DNA of 64,000 bases from Liolophura sinensis. Taxonomy: Eukaryota; Mollusca; Polyplacophora; Chitonida; Chitonidae. Each line of letters begins with the position of its first letter. Position 1 is the stretch's first letter. Positions 47,384-60,239 of this stretch are shown here, piece by piece. The position numbers and the translations under genes are program-made. The notes under the pieces are model-generated. The model searched no databases and had not been told where the DNA came from. It saw only the letters and a list, made by a program, of their open reading frames with translations. The DNA is taken from assembly GCF_032854445.1 (NCBI RefSeq), contig NC_088295.1, positions 62,539,249-62,603,248 of the forward strand. The letters are read 5' to 3'.

Positions 47384-50300
47384 ATGTTCAGAGCAAGACA
47401 CTTAAGGGTAAAATTTTTAGCGACAGGGGTGATATTGCTATTGTCACTGTTATACATACACAACATTACTTTTGCAAGGACGGGCATAACACCTTCTTCC
47501 CTGGTGTTTGGGAAATGCTGGGCCAAGACATATGAACGGTCAAAGGCATCCCAAATAAAATCACTTCCCCATGCTTTTAAACGCTCGATTCCTTCACAAA
47601 ATCCAGCCTCACCCCTTAATCAGGTGTTAAGATCACGGTTACCTGTGAGCCAGGTGAACTGTAGTGCCCTGCTTGATGGAGACAGAGAGGAACAAGACAG
47701 GGCAGAAGACATCATGGTTTCCAATCAACGCACCTTTCTCTCACCACAAGACTTCATGAAAATGGCGGAGAACTGCAAAATGTTTAGGATTTCCAGAGGT
47801 TACTTTACCAGTCCTTTAAGCCCAGAAGAAGAAAACTTTTCTATAGCTTTCAGTATAATTATGTACCAAGAGATTGAACAGGTGGAACGGTTGCTAAGAG
47901 CAATTTATCGCCCACAAAATGTTTACTGTATTCATGTGGACAGAAAGTCACCATTGGCTCTCCGACGTGGTGTGGAAGCAATAACCAACTGCTTTGATAA
48001 TGTCATTGTTATTAAAAATCCATTGAGTGTTGACTGGGGCCAAATGAGCGTGCTGGAGGCTGATCTTTTGTGTATGCGTGCATTGTCAGCATACAAAAAG
48101 TGGAAATACTTCATAAACTTGACAGGGCAAGAGTTTCCCCTGAGAACTAACCGAGAACTTGTGAAGATCTTACAGGATTACAAAGGTGCCAATAATATAG
48201 AGATGCTCCGAAACAGGTTTGTATCAAGTCTTGTCTACTACATCAGTCTCTACACTATTTTTATGTGCCCCCGCCTTTAGACGGAGCTTATTATGTCATA
48301 GAGATTTTGTCCATTTGTCCATCCATCCATATTCTTGTCATGGCCTTAACTCCAACAGTTTTCAACGTAGATTGATAATTTTTGGTGGATACATAGATGA
48401 CGATGTCTTGCGACTCACATTTGTCCATTTTCGCGGCCGTCATGGTAACCAGACAGCCATTTTCCTTATGTATAGTATATAGATACATATGATTTGGTGT
48501 CCGAGCTCTAACTCCAACAACCGGCCCTGATAGCACAGTTGGTAGAGCGTCCGCTTTGGGACTGGTAGATCCAGAATCAATCCTTGGTCGAGTCACACCT
48601 AAGAATTTAAAAGAGGAAGTTGTAACTTCCTCGCTTGGCGTTCAGGATGAAGGGGATAGTGCAACGACTGGTTAACCCATATCAGTATAATGGCCCGGGG
48701 GAAAGCCATCTCAGTGAAGCAGCACTAAATAAAAGAGCGGTGGAAATCCGTCCTGCAACAAGGAGGCACACTACATGTACATGCATCCTAAGGATTCCTT
48801 CGTCGTCATATGACTGAAAAATTGTTGAGTACGACGTTAAACCCCAAGCACTCACTCACGCTAACTCCAACAGGTTTCCACACAGTTTTAATTTTGGGTG
48901 GATACATAGATACACAGATGACAATTTGTCACGGTTCACACTTGTCCATTTTCACGGTTGTCATGGTAACCAGATAGCCATTTTCCTTATATATACTACA
49001 TAAATAGAAACGATTTTGTGTCTGGGCTACTGTTTTCTGCATGGTTTGGATTTGACGTGGACACCTTTGTGTAGATTCCCCCCAGGGGTTATAGTCACCA
49101 TAATGCTGCTGGTATTATACATTTAAAGAAATGCATTTGTTGAGGCATCTATGTATGTTACTTTCCCATGAAATGTCTGCTTGTTGCCACAACCCTTATG
49201 TAGGGTTAACATGTTGTCTGTGCGCTGCCACAACCCTTATGTGAGGTTAACATGTTGTCAGCATGTTGCCACAACCCTTATGTAGGGTTAACATGGTGTC
49301 TGTGTGCTGCCACAACTGTTATGTAGGGTTAACATGTTGCCTGTGCACTGCCACAACCCTTATGTAGGGTTAATATGTTGAGTGTGCACTGCAACAACCC
49401 TTATGTAAGGTTAACATGTTGTCTGTGTGCTACCACAGCCCTCATGTAGGGTTAATATTTTGCCTGTGCACTGCCACAACCCTTATGTAAGGTTAACATG
49501 GTGTCTGTGTGCTGCCACAACCCTTATGTAGGGTTAACATGGTGTCTGTGCGCTACCACAGCCTTCATGTAGGGTTAACGTATTGTCTGTGCACTGCCAC
49601 AACCCCTCGTAGGGTTAACATGTTGTCTGTGCACTGCCACAACCCTCATGGAGGGTTAACATATTGTCTCTGCACAGCCACAACCCTTATGTAGGGTTAA
49701 CATGTTGTCTCTGCACGGCCACAACCCTTATGTAAGGTTAACATGTTGTCTGTGCGCTGCCACAAGCCTTATGTGGGGTTAATATGTTGTCTGCATACTG
49801 CCACAACCCTTATTTACATGAGGGGTTAGCAAGTCTGCGTTCTGTCACAATCCTTATGAAAGGTTAACATGTCTGCTTGCTACCACAACCCTCATGTAGG
49901 GTTAACATGCTGTCAACTTTCTGCCACAATCCTTATGAGGGTTAACATGTTGTCTGCTTGCTAGCACAACCCTTATGTAGGGTTAACATGTTGTCTGCTT
50001 GCTGCCACAATCCTTATGTAGGGTTAACATGTTGTCAACTTTCTGCCACAATCCTTATGAGGGTTAACATGTTGTCTGCTTGCTGCCACAACCCTTATGT
50101 AGGGTTAACATGTTGTCTGCTTGCTGCCACAATCCTTATGTAGGGTTAACATGTTGTCAACTTTCTGCCACAATCCTTATGAGGGTTAACATGTTGTCTG
50201 CTTGCTGCCACAACCCTTATGTAGGGTTAACATGTTGTCTGTGTGCTGCCACAATCCTTATGTAGGGTTAACATGTTGTCAGTGCACTGCCACAAGCCTC

Positions 50301-53300
50301 ATGTAGGGTTAACATGTTGTCAGTGCACTGTCACAACCCTTATGTAGGGTTAACATGTTGTCTGTGTGCTGCCACAATCCTTATGTAGGGTTAACATGTT
50401 GTCAGTGCACTGCCACAACCCTTATGTAGGGTTAACATGTTGCCTGTGCACTGCCACAATCCCTCTGTAGGGATAACATAATATCTGCATGCTGCGACAA
50501 GCCTCATGTAGGGTTAACATGTTGCCTGTGGGCTGACACAACCCTTATGTAGGGTTAAAATGGTGTCTGTGTGCTGCCACAGCCTTCATGTAGGGTTAAC
50601 ATATTGTCTGTGCACTGCCACAACCCTTATGTAGGGTTAACATAGTGTCTGTGCACTGCCACAACCCTTATGTAAGGTTAACATATTGTCTGTGCACTGC
50701 CACAACCCTTATGTAGGGTTAACATGTTGTCTTTGTGCTGCCACAAACCTCGTGTAGGGTTAACATGTTGTCAGCTTTCTGCCACAATCCCTCTGTAGGG
50801 CGTAATATCTGCATGCTGCCACAAACCTCGTGTAGGGTTAACATGTTGCCTGTGGGCTGCCACAACCCTTATGTAGGGTTAGCATATTGTCTGTGCACTG
50901 CCACAACCATTATGTAGGGTTGACATGTTGTCTGAGCACTGCCACAACCCTCATGTAGGGTTAGCATGATGTCTGTGCACTGCCACTACCCTCATGTAGG
51001 GTTAACATGTTGTCTGTGCACTGCCACAACCATCATGTTGGGTTAACATGTTGTCTGTGCACTGCCACAAGCCTCATGTAGGGTTAACATGTTGTCTGTG
51101 CACTGCCACAAGCCTCATGTAGGGTTAACATGGTGTCTGTGCATTGCCACAACCCTCATGTAGGGTTAACATGGTGTCTGTGCACTGCCACAAGCCTCAT
51201 GTAGGGTTAACATGGTGTCTGTGCACTGCCACAAGCCTCATGTAGGGTTAACATGGTGTCTGTGCACTGCCACAAGCCTCATGTAGGGTTAACATGGTGT
51301 CTGTGCACTGCCACAAGCCTCATGTAGGGTTAACATGGTGTCTGTGCACTGCCACAAGCCTCATGTAGGGTTAACATGGTGTCTGTGCACTGCCACAAGC
51401 CTCATGTAGGGTTAACATGGTGTCAGTGCACTGCCACAAGCCTCATGTAAGGTTAACATGTTGTCAGTGCACTGCCACAAGCCTCATGTAGGGTTAACAT
51501 GTTGTCAGTGCACTGCCACAAGCCTCATGTAAGGTTAACATGTTGTCAGTGCACTGCCACAAGCCTCATGTAGGGTTAACATGTTGTCTGTGCACTGCCA
51601 CTATCCTCATGTAGGGTTAACATGGTGTCTGTGCACTGCCACAAGCCTCATGTAGGGTTAACATGGTGTCTGTGCACTGCCACAACCCTCATGTAGGGTT
51701 AACATGGTGTCTGTGCACTGCCACTATCCTCATGTAGGGTTAACATGTTGTCTGTGCACTGCCACTATCCTCATGTAGGGTTAGCATGGTGTCTGTACAC
51801 TGCCACAAGCCTCATGTAGGGTTAACATGGTGTCTGTGCACTGCCACAAGCCTCATGTAGGGTTAACATGGTGTCTGTGCACTGCCACAAGCCTCATGTA
51901 GGGTTAACATGGTGTCTGTGCACTGCCACAAGCCTCATGTAGGGTTAACATGGTGTCTGTGCACTGCCACAAGCCTCATGTAGGGTTAACATGTTGTCAG
52001 TGCACTGCCACAAGCCTCATGTAAGGTTAACATGTTGTCAGTGCACTGCCACAAGCCTCATGTAGGGTTAACATGTTGTCAGTGCACTGCCACAAGCCTC
52101 ATGTAGGGTTAACATGTTGTCAGTGCACTGCCACAAGCCTCATGTAAGGTTAACATGTTGTCAGTGCACTGCCACAAGCCTCATGTAAGGTTAACATGTT
52201 GTCAGTGCACTGCAACAAACCTTGATATTGGAATGTTATGTGTACTATATCTATAGAGATCATTGGTAGTGTGACAGTGTTACATGGAACAGAAAAATGT
52301 CATCCAGAAATTTAAAGAGATTATACGAAACATTTTGAAGAATCAATCAATGTAAATCCAACTGAATTTTTTGCTTTTATTTAAGAATAGCCGAAATGGG
52401 TACCTTTCACAAAGTATCAGCCTCTTCTGTGCACACATTACCACAAAAAATCGGTCATAAAGTTTCTAAAATTTATAAAGCAGATCACATTATGACTGTT
52501 TCAAACTATAGAACCATTTTAACACTGCAGTACATACAAATACATGTAGTACAGTTATGAGTAATAATTTGAGATAATCTTGGTAAAAATAGAGAAAATC
52601 TGATTTGGTTAACTCTTAAATGTTTTTTTTCATACCCCATAATGCATCATGTACACATATGTACACATATATGACAGTAGATAATGAATAGACAATCATT
52701 AACTACATGTATTCAGTCATTGGACAAACTTCTTCAGTGCTACTTCAGTTCAAAGAGAAACTACTGGAGTGAGTGAGTGAGTGAGTGCTTGGGGTTTAAC
52801 GTCGTACTCAACAATTTTTCAGTCATATGATGATGAAGGAATCCTTAGGTGCATGCACAAGATGTGCCTCCTTGTAGCAGGACGGATTTCCACCGCTCTT
52901 TTATCTAGTGCTGCTTCACTGAGACGACTTACTGAAGGCAAGTAAGCCGCCCCGCCCGAGCCATTATACTGATACGGGTCAACCAGTTGTTGCACTATCC
53001 CCTTCATGCTGAACGCCAAGCAAGGAAGTTACAACTTCCTCTTTTAAAGTCTTAGGTGTGACTCGACCAAGGATTGATCCTGGATCTACCGGTCCTGAAG
53101 CGGACGCTCTACCAACTGTGCTATCCGGGCCGGTCGAGAAACTACTGGAGGTGGAGATATTAAAATGTTATCAAGGAAATTCTGTGGAACAGATTGAGAT
53201 AAAACCATACTTCAGAAAGAATTACAGTGTATAACACTGTCTATTAAACAATTATAACTGATAAATTTTCAAAAATAAATATGCAGCAGTCTCCGTTATG

Positions 53301-56300
53301 TTTGCCTGGTACGATGTGACAGTATTCATTATGTGATGTTGAATCAGGGAGCTGTGACATCGAGTAAGGCAATTATGCTAGAGTGACGTCAAGAGAGTTT
53401 GAAAGTATGGTACCACATCAAATTTAGCTGTAAGGTGGTAATGGTTGACGCTGTATGTGTACGTTCTTGCTTGACATCACACCAGGCAAATGTGGAAACG
53501 ACAGAAAAATTTTGTTTCTGTATTATCTTCTCAAACTTACAATTACTACAGTGTCATTTTTCTGAGTTTTGGAAAGCAGTTCAGACTGTCTTAATCTTTA
53601 TTACATATTTGTATTTATTTATTTGATTGGTGTTTTACGCCATACTCAAGAATATTTCACTTATACGACGGCAGCCAGCATTATGGTGGGAGGAAACCGG
53701 ACAGAGCACGGGGGAAACCCACGACCATCCGCAGGTTGGTGGCAGACCTTCCCACGTACGGCCGGAGAGGAAGCCAGCATGACCTGGACTTGAACTCACG
53801 CCGACTGCATTGGTGAGAGACTGCTGGGTCATCACGCTGCACTAGCGCGCTTACCAACCAAGCCACAGAGGCCCCTATTTGTACATTTAACCCAGCTTTT
53901 AAGATGCAGAGGCTTTAAATAGAACAGCCTTTTTTTTTCTGTTGAAGACGAAAGTAGTATTTTTGATTACAGTTGACAGTGTTTACGTTGTAGTTTCATC
54001 TTAATATGTGTATTTAAAGTGTACCTTTTGTATTTCTTGACATTTTTCCTAGAATGACATTTGTTTTTTCATTTTGTGGCTGTGAAGGAAATATAGCTCC
54101 AGAGTCAGCATTGCCAGTGTGCCTCCCCATGGGATCAAGGCAGTTGGAGGCTCACTCAAGATCACAGCTTCCCGGGGCTTTGTCGATTACGTTCTCCACA
54201 ATCAAACAGCTCAAGATTTCTTACAATGGGTGAAAAACACAGAAATTCCAGATGAGATTTTTTTCCAGTCGCTGAACGCAAATGCTCATTTAAGGATTCC
54301 AGGCACATTTAAAGGTGAGAACTTGTGCATGAATGAATACTTCATTTTTCTCAACTACCTGTAGCCCTTGACACAGGTGGTCACATGTTCATATCCAGAT
54401 GACAGAGGCTTGTTAGTCAGCGTAGAGATCACAGCCACATTTTATTTTGCTCCTTTAACGTCATCTTAGTCTGTAGTTGGCCATTGACTGTAAGTGTAAA
54501 CGAATGGATAATCAGTACTCATAACTTAGGAGGCCTACGTGGCTCAGTTGGTTAACACGCTAGCACAGCGTAATGAACCAGAAGCCTCTCACCAATGCAT
54601 TCGCTGTGAGTTCAAGTCCAGCTCATGCTGGCTTCCTCTCTGGCCGTATGTGGGAAGGTCTGCCAGCCACCTGTGGATGGCTCTGCCTGGTTTCCACCCA
54701 CCATAATGCTGGCCGCCGTCGTATAAGTGAAATATCCTTGAGTAGGGCGTAAAACGCCAATCAAATAAATAAGTAAATACTACAGCATTTCATTACATTA
54801 ACGTATTTTCTGTTTTACACTACTACACCTAGTGTGGACTGTTCCATGTATACAATACATGTTCTTGTTGTTGTTGTTGTTGTAAAGCAACTAAACATTT
54901 CTAATTTCCTTAGCTGTAATTTACCAACCTTACATGTTACAGCACATGTTTCATTAGTATCGGTTAACAGAACATGCGCAGAAATATTACAACCTGTCAA
55001 AATCGTAGCAGTTACAAGGTACTACTTGTTTGTGCTGCTTTTATAGACATTAAGAATCACCATTTCATAATGACCATGTCCTGGTGCATCTTGTTGCACG
55101 TGTGTAACCAACATTACCAACAGATGTCAGAAAAACATGAATTAGGGGGTTCTTCAGTGGCTTGGTTCAGTATATTAAAGTAAAAGAAAGCTAACATGTG
55201 AAGTAAGGTACATCATGTGGACAACTGCAAACTATGTGTAAAAATGCTTTCATTTATTTTTTCAAATTTTTTTAAGACTGTTGAAAGGCATTCAAATATT
55301 TGAATAGTAAGGTGGGCTTTATGAGCCATACTGACGGTTTCTAAGAACTCTGACGTCACATCGCCAATTTTTCTGATGCTCAGCATGACAGGAGGAAGGA
55401 ATTTTTAGGAATATTTTGTCAGTAATCTCATGGGTAAAAAGAATTATTCCAACAGTCAGTGTCCTGATTAGAGTTGGATAAACTTCCCTGTGACATCACT
55501 GTTCCTGACCTCTGATAGTGCGATCTGTAAAGCCCGCCATATAATTCAAATGTTTGAACGCCTTTGACTCTCTTTGCAAAAATCTGAACAAGTAAATGAA
55601 GCTATGTTTATGCATAGTTTTAAGTGATCTATTTAGCGATGCCTACTTCAATTTTTAGATGTCTTTTCCTTCAGAGAGTTGACTCGTGTTAAAATTAAGG
55701 TTGTGCCATTTAGGGTTTGACTTTAAGCCTTGTGATTTGTCAGACCCCTGGCAATGGTTGGCACTCTTCTGGAGCATGAAGAACACGAAATTGTACTATT
55801 AAATACAAGTTGGATAGATGCATGAATTAATAAATCTAGTCCATTTGCTGCAAATTTTAGATAACTTTTAATCGGTTCTTAAGTGTTTATGTGCATGTTG
55901 GATCTTCATTAGCATTTTAAAATCACTATATCTCAAGGTTCTTTTTTTTTTTAAAAAAATTCCTGACTGATAAAAGCCATAATCGGCGTTAATTAGGCCG
56001 TTCTTAAGTGGCGTAGTGCATGAGCTTGGAACCTAAGAATTGGCTTTTAGTGATCAGGTTGTCATTAAGAATGTTTGAATAAGTTTCATCTTCGTATTGA
56101 ATTGTGACCGATAAAATTAGTTTTGGGGTACTTTCCACCCCACCCCTAGAGAGCTGTACACGTCTGCCGCAGTTAAAAATCACCATTTTGGCCTTTCCAC
56201 ATATGGTTCTGTATATTCAATGTGTCAAACCTTTCAGGGGCCTCCGTGGCTCAGTCGGTTAGCGCACTAGCGCAGCGTAGTGACCGAGAAGCCTCTCACC

Positions 56301-57347
56301 AATGCGGTCGCTGTGAGTTCAAGACCAGCTCATGCTGGCTTCCTCTCCGGCCGTACATGGGAAGGTCTGCCAGCAACCTGCGGATGGTCGTGGGTTTCCG
56401 CCGGGCTCTGCCCGGTTTCCACCCACCATAATGCTGGCCGCCGTCGTATAAGTGAAATATTCTTGAGTACGGCGTAAAACACCAATCAAAAAAAAAAAAA
56501 AAAAAAAAATCAAACCTTTCATACGCGACCTGACCGATAAACCTCTGCTAGCTCCCAGACTATGACATCCCCTTTATGTTATTGTTCTTCAAGTATTTGT
56601 ATTTCATAACCTGTATACGTGCAGTACTTTTTGAGATAACTGCTCTAACATTTCATTAAACATTGATTCTGTGATCCTAATACACAGTACACTCTACACA
56701 TGCACGGTCTTAAGGATACCACCCCTAACATTTGCTTGAGTATAGTATTCCCTATTATTGGATGCTGATTGTGGGGTTACTAATGACCTAAAATTTTGCT
56801 CACAAAAAAACAGGTTTTGGAAGCAGAAAAATTGTCATAAAATATTATTTTGGTGATGAAACTTAGATTTGTCCTGTAGGATATCATCCTTTCTTCCAAA
56901 CAAGTCTTAAAGCAGCTGTCAGAGTCAGGAAATGTGAGCAAGTTATTGTCGAAATTTTAGATTGTTAAGGGTATACTTATCTATTTTATGGTTAAAGATC
57001 CTTTTTTGTTGTCTTTTTGTCTGGCAGGTAATACCGACAGCGATGATGATCGTAACCCCCAACTGAGCCGCTTTGTTGTCTGGTATCATGCCCCTATTCA
57101 ATACCCATGTGAAGGCAAGTTTGTGCGGGAAGTTTGTGTGTTCGGAGTTAGAGATCTTCCCATGATAATTCTTCAGCCTCACTTATTTGTTAATAAATTT
57201 CACTTGGATTATCAGCAGTTTGCCCAGGACTGCCTTGAAGAGTGGCATTTCAACAGAACCAGAGACGAGTTTCTGTATGATCTCCAGTTTGATGATACTT
57301 GCTACAAAAATCTCGATTTTGTCATCAATCAAGTACATGCAACTTGA
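47384..57347 (+). CDS. GCNT1-like: GT14 beta-1,6-N-acetylglucosaminyltransferase (core-2/GCNT family)
   Basis: This is a Golgi type II membrane enzyme that, in this family, transfers GlcNAc in beta-1,6 linkage from UDP-GlcNAc to branch O-glycans or poly-LacNAc. Coding exons are 47384-48216, 54103-54314 and 57028-57347 (TGA); they sum to 1365 nt (454 residues) in one frame with GT-AG junctions. Residues about 10-30 are a hydrophobic signal-anchor (LATGVILLLSLLYIHNITFA) after a short basic tail. Family landmarks are LLRAIYRPQNVYCIHVDRKS (about 170-188), FINLTGQEFPLRTN (about 243), SRGFVDYVLHNQTAQDFLQW (exon 2), PDEIFF (about 327, matching the conserved SPDE segment with the catalytic Glu), and in exon 3 YPCEGKFVREVCVFGVRDLP and HLFVNKFHLDYQQFAQDCLE with the conserved Cys residues. 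Exon 2 could instead start at 54097 (two extra residues, same frame). The stretch between NNIE and VPPH is about 25-30 residues shorter than in GCNT1/2, so a small internal exon may be missing from this model. The exact paralogue is not assignable. Confidence 0.88.
48285..49015. repeat. Diverged tandem duplication of about 220 bp, split by SINE-B
   Basis: Segments aactccaacagttttcaacg, gtggatacatagatgacga, tgtccattttcgcggccgtc and catggtaaccagacagccat recur after the SINE as aactccaacaggtttccaca, gtggatacatagatacaca, tgtccattttcacggttgtc and catggtaaccagatagccat. The start of a third unit (gattttgtgtctgggct) follows. No coding role was recognised. Confidence 0.75.
48520..48860 (+). mobile_element. 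SINE-B copy in GCNT intron 1
   Basis: SINE-B with an internal deletion of the cggcttacttgcc segment. It is flanked by ctaactccaaca at 48508-48519 and 48861-48872, and it splits an older tandem repeat. Confidence 0.9.
49180..52220. repeat. 41-bp minisatellite in GCNT intron 1 (about 74 units)
   Basis: The unit is ctgccacaagcctcatgtag followed by ggttaacatggtgtctgtgca. Left-hand units carry caacccttatg and vary more (some 37-40 bp); from about 51040 to the right end they are nearly identical caagcctcatg types. Each unit contains the palindrome GTTAAC. It lies wholly within the intron between coding exons 1 and 2. Confidence 0.96.
52770..53135 (-). mobile_element. SINE-B copy, antisense in GCNT intron 1
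   Basis: Full-length SINE-B in reverse orientation, starting with the complement of its (actc)n tail and ending in the complement of the ccggcccggatag head. The 15-bp duplication gagaaactactggag flanks it at 52755-52769 and 53136-53150. Confidence 0.9.
53614..53875 (-). mobile_element. SINE-A copy, antisense in GCNT intron 1
   Basis: Full-length SINE-A on the minus strand, beginning with tttatttatttgattggtg (complement of the tail) and ending ccacagaggcccc. The short duplication tatttgta lies on each side. Confidence 0.87.
54529..54779 (+). mobile_element. SINE-A copy in GCNT intron 2
   Basis: Starts ggaggcctacgtggctcag and ends in an A/T-rich (aaat)n tail. It is somewhat diverged, with a deletion near the ctctgcctggtttcc segment. 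No clear target duplication was seen. Confidence 0.85.
56237..56509 (+). mobile_element. SINE-A copy in GCNT intron 2
   Basis: Near-consensus SINE-A with a poly-A tail. The 12-bp duplication tcaaacctttca flanks it at 56225-56236 and 56510-56521, indicating a recent insertion. Confidence 0.92.
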
Positions 57348-58958
57348 GTACTAACTACCATTGATTCTAGTTGTGTATTAAATGCCATGGGACCACTGTG
57401 CAAACATTCAGTACAGTCAGTTTTTTGGCTCTTTTCCTGGTGCATGTAAATGATGTCGTGTTGGAGGGCTGCAGGCTGGATGATGTCATTTACGAAGAAA
57501 GCTACAAGAAATTTTATTTATTTAAAGTTTTGTGAAAGTGACCCTCTGGTATCTCTCACAGGAAGGGCTTCATCATTCCAAAACAAAGAGTAATACTCCG
57601 TTCAGACATTGAGCTGGCCTTTAAAGTGCCTTTAATCCATTTTCAGGGCTTAATGAGTCAGTTTGTCTGTGATGTAGGAGTGATAACTGGATCAAATGTT
57701 ACTCATTTTTTCGCATGACATTGCTGTACTGAACTGGTTTAAATGTGATCGTGTGAACAGATAAATGGGTGAACTGTCCTAAGTCTGACTTGACTACCTG
57801 GCTGTGGGAATGTATGCATTTTCACAACTGATTGCGATTTAAACCAGTTTAGATTTGAACTTAAAGGATACATGAAAGGCTATGGTTTTATTTCTTAATG
57901 TGCAAACAATCATGTGCAATAACATATAACGGTACAAACAAATTTTTTAACTTTCATTTTGGACGGGTAAAAATGGCTTCAAAGCACAGTTTTCTTAAGG
58001 CCTCAGTGGTCAGTCCGGAAGTTAAGTAGCTTGCAGCGGTGACTTCAGTGATGATCCCTGCTTAAAAAGAACTCTGTTGGGGACAGACTGAACGAGTCTG
58101 GCCAAATGGGGGCGGGGTAAGGGGAATAGACCGAATTGGGGATGAGTGGCCCGAAAAAGCCATGCAGTATCTGTGTACATGTTCACCGGGCTTGGACCAC
58201 TTCGGGGTTGTTCACCAAGTTCCGAGCAAGATCAACGATGAAAAAATCTGACCATTGATGGAAAATATGCGTAATCTATGGCGGTAATTAACAGATATAA
58301 AAATACACCCAAAAAGAAATTTTTTTCAGCAAAAATATTTGGAGTCATAATTTTCTTCATTTGTCATAATCTTAAAGATTAAACATAATCTTTGTATTAT
58401 AGTTCCTTTTCATGTATCTTTCAATGAAATTGTGGCCGTGTAAATGGGGTATTAGACTAATCGTATCATACTTGTACATGATTTTGCGTCTCACTGTAAC
58501 AGTCTAGACAAAGGTAATTTTGGAAGTACCCCCGAACAAATCCTGAACAAATCAAGAACAAACGTGTATGAACATGAGCTAGTTTGCAGATTTGTTTTTA
58601 TTAAAGATGAATATTGAAATTATATTGAAAGTTTCTTTCAGCTAGTTCAGGTGATTCAGTGCAATATTATTGATATTACTGTATTTGTTTATCACTTTAT
58701 GATCCTTTACAGAAATCATATTTACAAATTTTTTATTGCTGTTCATGTATGTTGGCAAACCTCAAATATTTTACCAAGTTTTTCTGTTTATTATCATGGC
58801 TCCAAAAACCTGCATAAAAAATCATTTGGAATTTTTGGATTCATACAGCATAATTAAACTCCACTGAAATATATAAATCATTTAATGAGAATGTGGAAAT
58901 CATAGTACTGCACATGCCTATCAGCCAATATGAATAATTCTCCAATAAACTTCTATTA
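57348..58958 (+). other. GCNT 3' UTR and downstream sequence
   Basis: No second gene was recognised. No AATAAA close to the stop codon was identified with confidence, so the transcript end is open. Confidence 0.4.
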
Positions 58959-59396
58959 GGCCCGTCTGGTGGTGTATTGGTAGGAGTGCCTGCCTTGAAG
59001 TCAGGAGACACAGTATACATGTATGTACACAGACCTAATGGCCCCTCGTGGTTATACGATTGCAAAATTGTTTTCACTCATCCATTCATTTAAGTCGGGA
59101 CCCCGAGAGCAAACCCGGGGACCGAAACCTAAGACTTTAAAAATGATACTTGCTGCTGCCTTACTTGACCCTCAGCACTAAGAGATTAGGGCATGAAAAC
59201 AGGATGCTGTTGATACGGTGTCAGTGTAATGTGACAGGGTGGGTGTCATGTGTGGTGTCTTTGGCATGATACTTCAGTGGCGGCAGCACTTTGGCAGCTT
59301 GCGGACACAGCATATTTACACACAGCTGTAACGACTCCTTGTCACATGACTGAAGAATTGTTAAGTACGGCGTTAAACACCAAGCATACATGTGTA
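58959..59396 (+). mobile_element. Two abutting SINEs: a short tRNA-headed unit and a SINE-C body
   Basis: 58959-59092 starts with a tRNA-like ggcccgtctggtggtgtatt and ends in a tail fragment (gattgcaaaattg). 59093-59396 is a SINE-C body (gactttaaaaatgatacttg) ending in the common tail ttaagtacggcgttaaacac. Confidence 0.6.
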
Positions 59397-60226
59397 TACA
59401 CACATACATGTAAATGTGGTGTGCCTTACAAGTTACATGTAATGTTCTCGATTTTCACACCGTGACCAAAATAGGCTTTGCAGTGTTGTTGTCACGGTCA
59501 CTGTCTGTCCCTCTGTCCTGTCTGTCAGTAAACTCTCTTTCAATTGTGTGGTTGTTATCAGTTTGACCACACACACGCTTTAAAGAGCATTTGTTCATTA
59601 TTTTTTTTCTTATTTTTTGTTGTGGTCTGGGTTTTTGTTATTCAAAATATTGTGATCACATATGTTAAATTTTGTAACTTGCTTGTAACTACGATATGTC
59701 TAAATGCTTTTCAATGAACATTCCTCAACCTTCTAGCACATGGGCACCTAGACATAGAGAAGAACCTTATTGTTCTTTTTATTGGGCATGACCTATTTCT
59801 TCAAGGTTGTTGGGTCCGTGTCATCATGACCTTGTAAACACGCTTAATCTTGTGATCGTTTGTGGCAGCTTGTTTCCAAAGTTATACTATACCTTATTGT
59901 ACACTTACCCTTATTCCTCAACCTTTCAGTGCAAGTTATTGACCTTTTTCCTAGTATAAAGTATAATTAAGCATAAGAATATGCTTGAATAAACACCTTG
60001 CAAAAAGGTTGAAGAATTACAGTAGGTATTGGAAAGAATCATAATTACGCAATTCAGTTTTAGAGGCTTTAGATCATTGGAGTCAGATAAGTTGACTTAA
60101 TGCTTATTTTCCTGTCTCAGAATAGGATTGATCACACACACTGCTAGTTACCAGCACGATTCGCTCCCGGATTCCGTGCAATGTGATCTTGTATCCCAGG
60201 TTTCCCATGTTTGTACCCCACGTTTC
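59397..60226. other. No gene recognised
   Basis: Contains the small repeat shared with 37700-37770 (gcttgaataaacaccttgc, aggttgaagaattacagta). Nothing else was recognised. Confidence 0.45.
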
Positions 60227-60239
60227 CACAATGTGAGTG

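Noticed and set aside
49509-50917. Repetitive open frames and a CRISPR-like look of regular repeats
   Set aside because: Units are directly adjacent without unique spacers, in an intron of a eukaryotic gene; it is a minisatellite.
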